Part shown: positions 1 to 11,592 of the stretch, one piece after another | Position numbering within the stretch: the stretch's first letter is position 1 | How the letters are laid out: each line of letters opens with the position of its first letter | From: Ischnura elegans | Taxonomy: Eukaryota; Arthropoda; Insecta; Odonata; Coenagrionidae | Direction of reading: 5' to 3' | Length of the DNA stretch: 64,000 bases | NCBI RefSeq assembly: GCF_921293095.1 | Contig: NC_060246.1 | Location: 88,657,030-88,721,029 of the forward strand | Notes under the pieces: generated by a model | The model's database searches: none | Seen by the model: the letters and a program-made list of their open reading frames with translations, nothing else | Told to the model about the DNA's origin: nothing | Made by a program: the position numbers and the translations under genes

Positions 1-765
1 AATAACCTTACCGCGTCGCGGCTAATCCAACTCCCGACGCGCGGAGACGAACCCTGCCGCGCGATCGAAAAATCGCTGTAATTTCCGGTGACGCAACCTT
101 ATTTCAAAGATAACTGCATAAGCACCTCAAGAAATCTTCAAAGAATGCTCTCATATAATTTAATTTGCGTGACTTTGTAGAAAACCCATTTGAAACTCCA
201 CCTAAATGTAAAACTTCGTCGAAAAACAGTGTCCGCCATTTTGTAATTGCACGGTAAGAATTTATCGATGATATTGTTTAAGATTTCGGAAAATTAAAGA
301 AAAAACCATATGCCAACAGATTATGTGGTTTTTTATTCCACAAGAATCCACCCATAACTTCACCATCTACTTACTTTGGAAGATTTTCAGAGAAAATTGA
401 AGACGGGCGTTTTTATGGAAATTTGTTCACGTTTGAGCCTCTGTATCTCAGTAACGGGTGGGATTAATGTCAAATGAAGTACATATCCATAATGTTTAAT
501 CATTTTTGAGTATAATTGCGAAGTTTCAAGTTTTTAACTAAAAAAAAACCATTTTGTAATTTTGTCCGGCTTTCTCCGATTTCCGCCCACTGTGCGCCGG
601 TTGGAATACCGGAGAAACGTCGTTACAAAGAAAATCCACGCGGTGAAACCCAGAAACATGGAGACATCATCTAGACAACGCCGCGGAAAACTACGCATCA
701 ACTGATGTATGATAAATTATGCGCTATTGGTCCTCGATTTTTATTTGATTTGTGCCGTTGTATTA
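1..765. other. No recognised gene or element
   Basis: AT-rich sequence with only short open stretches. I see no coding motif, RNA gene or terminal repeat. It may be unique intergenic or intronic DNA, or decayed repeat. Confidence 0.5.
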
Positions 766-950
766 ATTTGTCGGCCTCGGTGACGGCGAGGTAAATTCCT
801 CGTCTACTAATCCGTTAGTCATGGGTTCGAGTTCCGCCTGGGTAAACTACGTCTATCCATGGGAGGTGTGTTCGTGCTTGTACTGATTGTTGGGATCACC
901 GTTTGAAGGTCATTGCGAACTGTTGTAGCGGTATGTGGAAATAAATAAAT
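766..950 (+). mobile_element. tRNA-derived SINE, family S1, copy 1
   Basis: A pol III B-box-like sequence, GGTTCGAGTTCC, lies near 824-835. It follows a GC-rich head around CGGTGACGGCGAGGTAAA and is followed by CCGCCTGGGTAAACTAC and a short A-rich end (AAATAAATAAAT). The same order of blocks recurs in the SINE at 30365-30565, so the two are copies of one family. The A box is poor, and no target duplication was found here. SINEs of this kind are transcribed from the internal promoter and mobilised by LINE enzymes; that is family knowledge, not shown here. Confidence 0.65.
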
Positions 951-1737
951 TGTTTTCAGTTATTTAATCTCTCACCAATAGAAATTCGACCTGACTACTC
1001 GGGTGACGTCGAAATTTTTATAGGCTGTTCTGGGATGGTTTCTTGCTGTTGACATAATCTCTCGGTGTTGTAATACGATAATAATAATGCATATGGAGGC
1101 AACTGTTACGAAGTTCTGAGGTTGTTTCTTATATTGCTAGAGAATAACTTGTCCGTGTATTCCGAATATAATGCGAGGTAATTCAGAGAAAATCACTTCC
1201 TCTGCTAGATAAATGACGTCCAGATTTGTCATGGGAGTGAAGAAGTAGTGCTTTGATGCTCCATTCATTGTCATGCGATTCTGTGAAATTCATAAGGTGA
1301 AAAATTTTATTTTACCTCAATGGAGTCAACTTACGAAAGGCCTTGACGTGTTCGGTAATTTCCATCGGAAGTAATTTCATGAGTAAGCTTTTTCTATTCA
1401 TGCATAGAAATTATTTTCAACGGATGCAACTGGTTTTTTTATTCAGTTAGTACAATTGATGGTCTTTGTTCTTAATCGAATGTGAGAAATGGTGGGAGCC
1501 TCAAAAATTGTCTGGAAAACAATTTTGATGACGTGAAATATTATTGGTGAGATAAAAATATTACGATATAAGGATGAATAAAATAAGTTGGTTGCGACGG
1601 AAAATTTTCGTTGAACACGCGCTCTTCGAGCATATCATGTGTAGGATATTGGTGTCCTCCCTCAATGCTTTAATGGACTGACGAATAAAACATTTAAAAT
1701 GCCCACAACGGTAAAGAGATGTGAAAAACGGCGAATC

Positions 1738-1775
1738 ATGCAATATCGGATAAAATGGAATATCCGATATTGCAT
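1738..1775. repeat. Perfect 15-bp inverted repeat
   Basis: ATGCAATATCGGATA (1738-1752) is followed after 8 bases by its exact reverse complement (1761-1775). It could form a hairpin or be a dimeric protein site. Nothing nearby explains it. Confidence 0.7.
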
Positions 1776-4041
1776 TGGAATTGAAAAAAATACTAAAGTA
1801 AATGAGGAATGCATGTATGAATCACACGATGGACCTTTTCAAAGGTGAATCAAAAAAGTGTATCTGCCAGCGGATTTTCACGCATTTTTATAGCATGCAG
1901 TATGTATGTCATAAATGAATAGGGGCATGTTTTCGTAGTCGAAAATCAGTCCGATGTACCATAGTAAACGGGAGTGGAAGAAAAAATATGTGATGCTAAA
2001 GACTCGGGGATTGGCAAACAAGAAAGAGAGTACCTACAGCTGATAATTTTACTTATGAAAATGCCAAATAATACAATTTTACCTTTCTGAAAATGCAATT
2101 GTTTTACGTTGAGCAGACATAAACAGGGTGCGTCGTGAACTTAACTCACTAAGATAATGGTGTCGGAACTTGTGTGTGGTAGCTGATTGCTAAAAGGCGA
2201 TTTTAGAAGCCGGTAGGAAACTCGCCTTCACATCCTAGAGCGCTTTTCAATTTACTCAACTCTCGCACCACTTCCTGCCGGAGCTTTCGATCCCTATTAG
2301 GCATTACTGCAGCTATTAGCACGTCTAATTGGAGGCAACACGTATACTTTAAATTCCAAGGACTAAAGGTGGGATTAATTAATTTGTTTGATCTTTGCCC
2401 GTTGCACTACAGGAACACGGGAGACTTATGTGACCATAGGTTGTAGGCGACGGCTTGTTGCACCCGCCATAGCTATCTTCGGCGCTAAGTCGGCCTCTTT
2501 AGTGACCGGCTGTCCAATCAAGGCGCAGCGGCCCCTTTGATCCATCCTAAGTAGGCGCCTGCCCTACGCGCCACTAGACGGTCTCACTCACCTGATCGCG
2601 GATCTGGCGTTTTCCCTCAAGGTATCGCTCTGATAACTCCTTCCTTTTTCCGCTGGCCGTGGTCACTGAACCATGAGAAAGCTTTTGGCTGCTGGCGGTG
2701 TAATGGTTCTTCATTCAGTAAGGAACGGTTAAATTCGGTGAGCTTTCATCGTGATGAGAGTTCGAAACTACATTACGTTATGTCATTGTATCTAAAATTC
2801 CCTTCTTTTTGTTAGCGCGTGATTGCGCGTTTTTTTTTTAAGTTGTGACATCAAGAATGTTACTGCCTCATCGCGGTAGTGTAACCTGCTACAAATACAG
2901 TTTTAAATCAAAATGGCTGAGGAACAGTACCTAAAAGAGATGTCTTTTACGTAAAATCAGTTTGCTCAGTGCTCATAAACACTCATTTCATTTTTATCTC
3001 ATGAGAAAATGTTCATTATCCCCTATTATCAGGTGAGGACAAATATACATTGTGAAATGCAGCAAAGTTTTATTCTTGAAATTGCTTGGAAAATTTTAAA
3101 CAAATAAGTCCGTTGACTTATAATTGTTAAAATTTACGGAATTTTTTAGGAAGTATATAACTTTATTATAATTATATCTTTTGCAAGTACGGTAGTACAG
3201 TGGGTGTTTCGCGTTAAACCGACCGGGGAAAGCAATAATTAAGCACAATGGTGCTTGGAGAGGAAGACATGAATTGGCTATAAAACCGATTGTGAGTCAA
3301 GAACAATATGTCTACGTAATCTTACATGAGAGATTTAACACCGTGTACATCGATGTAGATAATACCACCGAAATCAGAGTGAAAGTAAATTGCGAATCAC
3401 ATTTCCGATATGAGCGCATGGTAGTCTACGATGTGCTAAAACAGATGCTTGGATGGATTTCATTGTTTGACCGCAGTCCCCGTTGGAAAGAGAAGGCCGC
3501 AAATTTATCGTGGTAATTCTTTCGCGGCTGTGTGTTTGGCAAGCGAAAGCATTTCGCGTTCCGAGATGGACGAGGATAGGATGAGCCGCGTCAATCATCG
3601 TCCTAGGGTCGGCGCGACGCAGCGGAGCTTAAAGCGGACGGAGCGAGGAAGGCTTGGCAGCATTGAACATTTACATGAAAGCCGTTTTCTAGGCATGTAA
3701 TGACAAAGGCCAACGAAAAGCTTCAAACATTCTAAAGCTAAATGTAGTTTAAAAATCGTTGTATCATTAGGGACTCCGTAGTTTAAAATTTGAATTTTAA
3801 AATTTATACTTGTCGAGAGCTGCCCGTAGCATATGAAATTGCATCTCAATTTATGTAAGAAATTTTCTTTTTGTTTGTAGTCCCGTTTATGATGGGATAA
3901 TATAATTCCCTGCGAAACACGTTTGCGGTAGGTATCTTTCGGAATTTGTATTTGCATGTGTGTAGAAAATGATAAAGATCATAGATTGCTCTTATATTCC
4001 ACCGGGCTATGATCAATCAACTTAAAAATTTTATCACTATC

Positions 4042-4087
4042 GATATAATTCAAAACACCTTTAAAAAATTGTGTTTTGAATTATATC
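4042..4087. repeat. Perfect 17-bp inverted repeat
   Basis: GATATAATTCAAAACAC at 4042-4058 and its exact reverse complement at 4071-4087 flank a 12-base AT-rich spacer. The stem is shorter than a usual microRNA precursor. It could be the remnant of a tiny foldback element. Confidence 0.75.
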
Positions 4088-5660
4088 ACCCTATTTTATA
4101 TCTCTAGGACTGACGGAAGTATCTTTCTCTCCAATCGGTCTTCTACCGTGAGAGCATATTATATTATGTACTAATTCACCTCACGTACAAAAATGCTTCT
4201 TATACAGCATCTTTATCTTTCGTTTGTGGTCGCCAAAAGTTATCAACCTCTGATATCATTAAGGCATGTTGTGATTATGCAGCGATGCATCGCGATGGTT
4301 AAAAAATGTGATATGGAATCGTATTCTCTACTTCTCATTTGCATAAAAAGTGTTTCATTGCTGTTTAAAAAACTCTATGGAAGTCGTTAAAACCAAGTAA
4401 ATATTATCATTTCATTTTATGCTATCCAATTTGCTTTGCCATTTAAATTTTATCGAATTACGTAAAATATCACTACTTTTTATCCCAGCCGGATTCCACT
4501 TACGTAGGGAAAAATTTCTCCCTTTTTTGTGTTGTAGTGCAATTCTCTGCGTGTTTAGATTTTTCAGATAATCATAAAAATCGTTATATGAAGCATTTCA
4601 TTGCATAATTATTCGTAGCCTTTTTTCTTTTCGACCTATATTTCGGTCGGCTTTTAACAAACGATAAGTGTGTTCCTCGGCTTCGAGTTTTTGGCACTCA
4701 AATGAAAATAATTATTGGCTTAAGTGATGTTGCCTGACTATTTGTTGCTTGAAATCTCTTTGGCGAACAATGACTCACATTAGAGTCTATTCAAGAGAGG
4801 CAGGTTGTCAGCCTATTCTGGGACTTGACCTTTCCATACAACCTCCCCTCAGGGAAATTGTTTTCCTCTTGAAAACACCTCAGTCCATCGAGTTATTATT
4901 TTCCAAATGTTTCTTTTGATTAGGTTCTTTCTCCTGCGTGTTAGTATTTAGCTGAAAATCTTTTTGCAAGCCCCAACCCTTATCCAATTTTAATCACTCA
5001 ATACTTCTCCGCAGCTTTAGTAACCCACAATAACTTCAAGATGTTGTATCTCCTCCTCTGTTTCCTTTTCCATAAAGGGAATGCTTAAGAGTAATTGAAT
5101 GAAGAATGTTGAGAGCATGTGGAAAAGAATGGAAACGGCCCTAATGAAGGGAGTTGAAATGAAGTCGAAATGAAGAGGGAAATAAAAATTGTATATTCGA
5201 GGTTTTGAAAACTACCATCGGTTCTTCAGCTTCTATGCATCAATTTAATCCTTCACATCCTAGAAAAGTACGGGGATCACTGCTAATCGAGTAAATACTA
5301 CTCATATAATTTTGAATGCGAGTGTTGGAGCAGTAATTATCCACGTAACTTTGTGAATATCGTCTTCTCATTTTCTTACTAGCGGTGGAACACTATTAAA
5401 CTTATGGATTTTATCAGACCAAATTGTATGGAACTTGCCTAGCTTTGTGAAATGAAGCAGTGCTTATTCTCTGTAATAAATTCGTATATCATTATAAATT
5501 GCTCGTATTTCGAATTGTGATAGCCCTCTTGAAGCCGATTTATTTCTAAAACTTGTCCATAAATTCTAAATTATTGGCTGTTTGGTGTTGCAACGAAAGA
5601 TAGATATATTTTTAAATGTGGTACGAACTCAATAAGCAGAAGTCACGGGGATCATCCGGA

Positions 5661-5904
5661 TTTAAGAGGACGCATCACTCCCTCTCGACTGGTCATATTT
5701 TGTCCATCCACGCGACGATAAAGTCTGAGAAAATCGCGAAATCTCATAATTTTCTAGGCTGAAATTTACGAATTTAAGTTGAAGGCATGTTTGGGCAAGG
5801 TTTTACTCTAAAATTTCCCGTGAAAAGTTCAAGAGATCAGTGTAAGTAATGAGAAGTGCGTCGCAAAATACGACTGGTTGAGAGGAATCGATGCGTCTTC
5901 TTAA
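5661..5904. mobile_element. MITE with about 40-bp inverted termini and TTAA ends
   Basis: The left end (TTTAAGAGGACGCATC, then CTCTCGACTGGTC and ATATTTTG) is matched in reverse complement by the right end (AATACGACTGGTTGAGAG, then GATGCGTCTTCTTAAA). TTAA lies at both borders (5662-5665 and 5901-5904), which is the duplication expected of piggyBac-type or Kolobok-type transposons. There is no open frame inside, so it would be non-autonomous. Superfamily assignment rests on the TTAA alone. Confidence 0.6.
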
Positions 5905-5999
5905 AGTGATGCTTAAAGATCACTTATGATGAATGAAATTCTCTCCACTTACCTCAGCTTTGCTGATCTTCGAATAGGATCCTCGTTGCTCGAATGATA

Positions 6000-6480
6000 G
6001 GATGCGCGTCTGAGGACCGAAGGTGACCCGCGATCCAGGTGCGGCGTCGTCGAATTAGGCACTCCCTATGGTTTTTAGGGCGGCTGGTTTTTGTCTCGTG
6101 GGTCGCGTCGTGCGCAGTCTATTGTTCTCTTCCACTCGCGGTCGGGTGCGGTCTCTATATGTAGTGCGTTGCGTTGGCGGCAGTAACGTCTCCTTGCTCT
6201 TCCGCTCCTAGTCGCCTGCTGGTGCGTCGCGTCGCGTGGATAGGCGGTTGCTTTTTCGGCGTCGTCTTCCAATCTGATGGAAGCGCGGAGTTCGGGCCCT
6301 TTTTAAAAGTGCCATCGGGTTGGTGGAGGCGATGGGGGCTTGACCGGAAAGGGGGGCGGGGGGACGGGGTCAAAAGCCATCCGGGAGGAGTCGTCGCTGT
6401 TGTTCGGGGGTGGGGTGGAATGGGATTAGGGAGGGGGAAAATGACGTAGGCAGAGACGCTACGCGCTTGTGTGGTGGGAA
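6000..6480. promoter_or_regulatory. CpG-rich block, possible promoter or first exon
   Basis: Base composition changes sharply. Many CG dinucleotides occur at 6000-6270 (GTCGCGTCGTGCGC, GTCGCGTCGCG), followed by a G-rich purine strand at 6340-6440. The flanks are AT-rich. I found no convincing Inr/DPE pair and no recognisable protein; open frames on both strands here are composition effects. It could be an unmethylated CpG block at a gene start of unknown orientation, or a GC-rich repeat. Confidence 0.35.
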
Positions 6481-9400
6481 TGCATGATGCAGGGGCGAAG
6501 GGTGATCATTTGGTAGCAGGGGTAATAGATAAACTCTTTACTCTGGAGATATGGCATTGATTTCTATTAAATACGAGGACATATTTTACAATGCAGCAGA
6601 CACCTTTGGAATGTAGAATTTCCTTTATCTTTGACGATCACCGATTTGTAAAGGTACATTTGGAAAGATAATAAGTCCTTGTAGGCCTCATCAGGGCTGC
6701 TGTAGAAGCGCCTTTGTGTGTTTTCGCATGTAGTCAGAGTGCAGGCTTCAATGAACATTGATTTTATTTTTCACAGTTACCTTCTCTAGCAACATAGACT
6801 CATTTATACCTTAATGATCACTGATGAGTACAGTTGGAAAAATATTCCAAAGGAAAGATGAAATTATATAAAAATTCTCAGGTGATTCTCTAGGATTGGT
6901 GAACTACATGAGAAGGGACCGTTGGGAGAATTATTTGAGAGAATCATGCATATGTGTATTCAGCAAAATCCATCTTTTCGGAGACGCCAGTTTTGTTCCG
7001 TCTATTTCTCTTTGGCGACGGTCATGGAGGTTGTTATAATCAATGTTTCCTTAAATAACGAGGAAATCTTTGATGGAACTCCATGATTTTCCGCCTTTCA
7101 AAACGCTTTCGAGATACTTTCACCAACATAACGACGTGTATTGCTGTATGCTGAATTGTGTTTCTTCTAGCGTGCACTGTTAATGATTCATAATCCTGGA
7201 TCCAAATTATTTATGAACTGTATATCTACTCACATGTATAGAATGTAATTTAAGGTTAGTTTTTGTTTTTAACATATCAAATTTTAAGGGCTTTTGATTC
7301 TTCATTCTATTTCGCTGATCTCTTGAACTAAGTTTAAAGTACGTGAGAAACACCCACAGGGTTCATCCATTTGCCATTATCTACAGGTTAATTTGTTCGT
7401 ACTATTCAATTAGATTCTTTGTAATGCTCTTTTGCACGTGTTGAGTTACTGATTTATATTTTTACCCTATTTCAATACATTTGTCTCCTAAAAGTGCAGA
7501 TTAATTTGAAGTACGTAAGCTAGTGCATTTTAAATTTTTAGTTACAGGTGAGATTTGTGTTATTTATGGAGATTTAGGAAAAGAAATATGAAATGAATGT
7601 CTCACCCATCTCATTACCCGCTTGTACTGCTATTCTATCTGATCTGAATTTGTTTTTCTTAAGAGAACTATGAGCTGTGCGGAGGCGATCCATCGATGCT
7701 GTAATAGCATCTATTACGAATTTGAGTCGCGGTTTTGAAGTACGTTATCGCCCTTCGATGACATTGGCCATTGCGAAACATTTTGCATCCCTACCATTCA
7801 TCTTTATAGACGAAATTGACCATGTATTGTTGCCACTATTAGCGTCTACTTCTAAGACAAATGAAATGGAATTCTAGTGTATGCAAGTTGATGAACGAAA
7901 AGACATGGTATTTACGTGAGGCTCGTAGGTTTTCCGCAGTTGCTTTTTTTGTTACCTGCATCCTGTTCAGTATTTAAAGAGCTTATCACATTCAAAGGGG
8001 ATTTAGAGCGTAAATAAATATTATCCAATAATACCTTTGTTTACCTGTAGTTTAGGGTAAAAAATACCGTGAATCCATTGCTTAGTGCCCATCGTTTAAA
8101 TGTATTCTTTGACTGATGTTCATTGCTGCCGAGTATATTAAATATTTACTGTATATCTTCAAGAATAATCGTACTCTACGCTAATTTGAGAGCGTGAGTG
8201 ATAAAATATTTTCATTCAAAAATTTTGGAACAAGCTCGGTAACGTTGATTAGTCTGTGATGGCTGTATGTCGGATGTTGAAAATTTTCATTGCCTAATGG
8301 GGTTAATCTTCAATTGTGCAACTGTCGATGAAATGAATATCTTGGTATTCATGGAGTCATGTCCATATGTACCAAAGAAATTCTCTCCTGCCAAAAATTA
8401 AATAGTCAACTGAGTAAAGCAGCATTATTTTCAAATTAAGTGTGATATGGAATCCTGTGGAATTTTCCTCTTTATTTCTGGAATGCGGATTTCACGGGTC
8501 ACTATTATTTACGACCCATGGACTCGCGATTGCAATTTATGTTTTGGGTAGTATAATCGAAGACCCGGCGTGTCATCATCTAAGTTTAAAGATTCGTCTT
8601 GAAGAAGTTTGATCTCTCATTAGATCTCTCCTCACCGTAATATAGGGAAGGTTCCTCTATGATACTAGATATGAGTTTTGATGAGTATGGCACAGATTAG
8701 TTGAAAGCGGTGTACAATCCAACTAACACGTTCACGGGATATAACAAGAGATGGCCTGTGGCTTAAGTTAAGTAGATAAAATACATTACGAAGCTATAAG
8801 AAAGGAAACAATTTATTGCTAGAATTCCGACTGTCGGTCAGCCGAATCAGAATAACGTATAAACCTACGTATTAGCTCGGTGTAATGGATCAACATTTAC
8901 TGGGCCAATAAAGAAAACAGGCATGATATCAGGCCTAATATTTAGTCCTCATCGAGTGCATATTGCCTCAGACTTAATCCACAACTTGATTTGCAGGAAA
9001 GTAGTGGCTGACTATTGGGAATTTTAAACATTATTAGGTGAGTAACATCGTAAAAAATATAGTAAGCAAACACCCTTCCAATGAACTGACCATGGAATGG
9101 CCAAATAATAGCTACTATTTTCTATGTTGCAAATAAAGTTGCGGATTAAGCATGAGGTCATGTGCCCTTGATCTGGTCTGAATATTAGGTCTGATGTCAT
9201 ATCTGATTTTTTCCATTGGCCCACTTGATATTCATTCATCACACTGAGGAATAGCTGAGTGAATGCGTAAGAAAATGTTAGCATGTGCGCTTCGGCATTG
9301 AGAAAATTCCTCACCATGCTTCTACTGCGAATCAGTAGCATTTTTATTGCTTTCTTAGGCCGAGTTACGTCACTGCTAATGCACAGGTCAATGTTTCGAG

Positions 9401-9750
9401 GAATAAATGTTATCATTGTATATTGCTCTCATTTATCTCTTTTTTATCTGTGATTTTCCTTTCGTATTTACTGTCGGTATTCGCAACAGTTTTCCTCCAG
9501 CAGCTCATTTTATAAACTAGTATCCTGTTCATAATTATTAACTAAGAGTAGCAAAGCCCATGCTTTTATCACTCTAATGCCTTTTCCGCTGATTATTACT
9601 TGCTTAGTAATCCATCGGCTTGTTCTTGAGCCATTATTCTTTAGATAGCTGGTAGATTCGCTAGAATCGAGATGTAGGAAATGAGGAAGAACCTGTTCAT
9701 GAACCAACTTGAGGCTGGATGGCGATATTTGGTGGAATTTGGTGACAGGA
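6481..9750. other. No recognised gene or element
   Basis: AT-rich. The longest open frame (9024-9416, minus, 130 codons) has no motif, biased composition or start context I can recognise. No terminal repeats were seen. Confidence 0.45.
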
Positions 9751-9980
9751 AATATAATAAAATATACGCTGAGTTCTATGTTTCACAAAAGTTTAATTGA
9801 GCGACCCAGGCTTCGACATGTACACTATGTCATTTTCAAAGGCCATTTCACCTTTGATGCACAACATGTCATTTTCAAAGGCCAAATAACCTTTGAAAAT
9901 GACATAGTATACATGTCGAAACTTGTGTGTGAACCATGTGAACCATGTGGAACATACAACTCAGTGTATCTTTTATTATG
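9750..9980. repeat. Foldback repeat, about 230 bp
   Basis: The two halves are nearly reverse complements. Outer blocks ATAATAAAATATACGCTGAG and CTCAGTGTATCTTTTATTAT pair, as do inner blocks TTCGACATGTACACTATG and CATAGTATACATGTCGAA, and TCATTTTCAAAGG recurs in both orientations. An open frame spanning 9709-10008 is simply the palindrome read through. No transposase and no clear target duplication were seen. It could extrude as a cruciform or be a MITE of unknown superfamily. Confidence 0.7.
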
Positions 9981-10224
9981 TGCTCCCTGCTTAAGGACGC
10001 TTGAATAATGGTTAGAACTGTGAGTATCAGTGACTCCATAAATTTCGTGGAAATGAGTATTAGCGTCTTCTTAGCAATCGCAAGTTGATTAGCAACTAAA
10101 CTAAATGCCTATTTAGATCAGGGTTATAACGTGGAACATTTTTCTTGTGCTTTTGTTAGGATGTTACACTCGACCAAGTGTTAGTAAGACTAACAGGCTT
10201 CCGTCCAAAATGAAGGAAGACTGT

Positions 10225-10295
10225 CGATGTGGGAAGCGAACCGGTCAGGGTAATTCGTAGCATGTTTTGTGCTAACCCGCTTAGCCATTGGATTT
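10225..10295 (-). mobile_element. tRNA-like head of a SINE
   Basis: On the minus strand an A box, TGGCTAAGCGGG (10277-10288), is followed at tRNA-like distance by a B box, GGTTCGCTTCC (about 10232-10242). The intervening sequence does not fold into good tRNA arms, so I call a SINE head rather than a tRNA gene. The body downstream (lower coordinates) is not defined. Confidence 0.5.
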
Positions 10296-10599
10296 GATTG
10301 ATTGGTGATTATGAAATAATTGGATGAGAAATTGGACGTTAGTACCGTTTGCGTCATTTCTGTGTAGTACTTAGAATTTTGTCCCGCATGAATGCATTTC
10401 ATTTCAAATATTTCCTTTGAATATCTTTTCATCTTTCGGCTTTATGACGACAAAATGTGTTCTTTTCATGTTTTCAATCGAAAAATTTAATTTATTTTCC
10501 CATTGACCATCACCAGTTATCCTGTCCTACAAATTCGTTCATTGATCCTACAATTTCCGTTTTCTGTGTTTTCATTCCTTCGAGTCCAATTTATTTGGC

Positions 10600-10777
10600 A
10601 CATTTAAATAAATAAAAGATCGTAGCTCTTTTTCACAAGATTTTTGAATGCGTACAACTCGTTTCGGCTCACTGAGCCATCATCTGGTACAAGACTGGCT
10701 CAGTGAGCCGAAACGCGTTATACGCATTAAAAAATCTTGTGGAAAAGTGCTACGATCTTTCATTTGTTTAAATATGT
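10600..10777. repeat. Foldback repeat with 80-bp arms and a hammerhead-like core
   Basis: Left and right arms, each about 80 bp, are near-perfect reverse complements. Shared blocks are AAAGATCGTAGC, CACAAGATTTTT, AATGCGTA and CGTTTCGGCTCACTGAGCC. The short centre contains ATCATCTGGTAC. The arms carry the conserved part of a hammerhead-type motif (listed separately). A 94-codon open frame across it is an accident of the palindrome. It probably derives from the terminal repeat of a Penelope-like element or a related ribozyme-bearing repeat; that origin is inference. Confidence 0.75.
10651..10690 (-). ncRNA. Hammerhead-ribozyme-like motif (type I layout)
   Basis: Read on the minus strand from 10690: stem I 5' strand GUAC (10687-10690), CAGAUGA (10680-10686, one change from CUGAUGA), one unpaired U, then stem II GGCUC-AGU-GAGCC, GAAA (10662-10665), stem III CGAG, UU, and stem I 3' strand GUAC (10652-10655). 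Every helix except the minimal stem III is perfect. The U-to-A change in the catalytic core predicts loss of activity in this copy. Type I hammerheads with very short stem III are known from Penelope-like elements and are thought to work as dimers. Confidence 0.5.
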
Positions 10778-10779
10778 CT

Positions 10780-11335
10780 AACTTCCACCAGTTGAAGCCT
10801 AAATCTGTTGAATTTACTTGGCACGTTACAATAATTCCTCCACGTTATAATAAATCCGTTTTCGCATTGAGACGTAACAACATTGAAGACTTACTCAAGA
10901 TGAACATGTGGCTTAAGGTAGTACCTCGATAAAAGTGATAAGAATTTGATTACACATTGGTCACATATTATTTGAAAGACGCACTTTCGATGAGCCAAAG
11001 AAAAAGAGGTTCCCATGTGCCGATTTCGAGATATTTGACGGTAAAATTAGAATAACTTAACATGTGCTCTTGTGGAGAAATACGATTCTTTCGAGCGAGA
11101 GAAGCTTTTTGTAACAAGATCTTGTGAGACGGCATTCATTAGAGGCAGAATTCTGTGACGAATCTAAATATTGACGGGAAAGATCATGATAAAATATGAA
11201 AGATATTTGCGAGCAACTTCCTGAAACTGGCTAAATGGCCGCCTTTTGCATTAGTCATTCTGGGTCTTACATATCTTTTTTAAACAAAAACACAATGTTT
11301 AGAAAAACGAGATGCACGCAGCACGCAATATAAAT
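10780..11335. other. No recognised gene or element
   Basis: AT-rich spacer between the foldback and the Penelope-like fragment. Nothing assignable was seen. Confidence 0.4.
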
Positions 11336-11339
11336 ATAA

Positions 11340-11530
11340 ATAGTTTTAAGTCAATATCAATACACATAGAAACCCAAAAAAGAAACACTCACACGGGATA
11401 TTAACTAAAGCTTTCGGAGCACTTGAGGCCTCTTCCTCAGCTGAAGTAAGAATGGTGAGGGAAGGAGAGTGTTGGAAAAGGGAAAAGAGGGGAAAGGGGA
11501 GAGGTGTATGGGGAGGGGGGGTTGGGAATA
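11340..11530 (-). mobile_element. Penelope-like element 3'-end fragment
   Basis: On the minus strand a C/T-rich tract (reverse of the G-rich run at 11455-11520) leads into TTACTTCAGCTGAGGAAGAG and TCCGAAAGCTTTAG. This resembles the end of the better Penelope-like copy at 29.8-30.7 kb, where the coding frame also runs into a C-rich Pro/Ser region. No reverse transcriptase or endonuclease residues remain. The assignment rests on the layout and on the hammerhead-like motif at 11402-11447, so it is tentative. Confidence 0.4.
11402..11447 (-). ncRNA. Weak hammerhead-like motif
   Basis: On the minus strand CUGAGGA (fits CUGANGA) is followed by a short stem with GAG and CUC, then GAAA and AGCUUUAG. 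Stem I is poor. It is supported mainly by analogy with the stronger copies in this window. Confidence 0.25.
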
Positions 11531-11592
11531 GACTTTAGGATGCTACGTTCAAACCCGGAAAGCTATTGGCTTGAAAGTGCCAAATGCAAGCC

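Larger units (their letters stand above)
960..5660. other. Long stretch without recognised genes
   Basis: Mostly AT-rich DNA. It contains two perfect short inverted repeats (1738-1775 and 4042-4087, listed separately) and a GC-richer patch at about 2440-2620 with a small palindrome (GTAGGCGCCTGCCCTAC) that I cannot assign. Overlapping open frames at 3274-3957, up to 120 codons on both strands, show no family motif and no splice or start context, so I treat them as chance. Confidence 0.45.

Noticed and set aside
3274..3957. Overlapping open frames of 74-120 codons on both strands
   Set aside because: No family motif, no splice or start context, and frames on opposite strands share the same bases; chance openness is the simpler reading.
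9024..9416. 130-codon minus-strand open frame
   Set aside because: No recognisable domain and no compositional difference from the surrounding AT-rich DNA.
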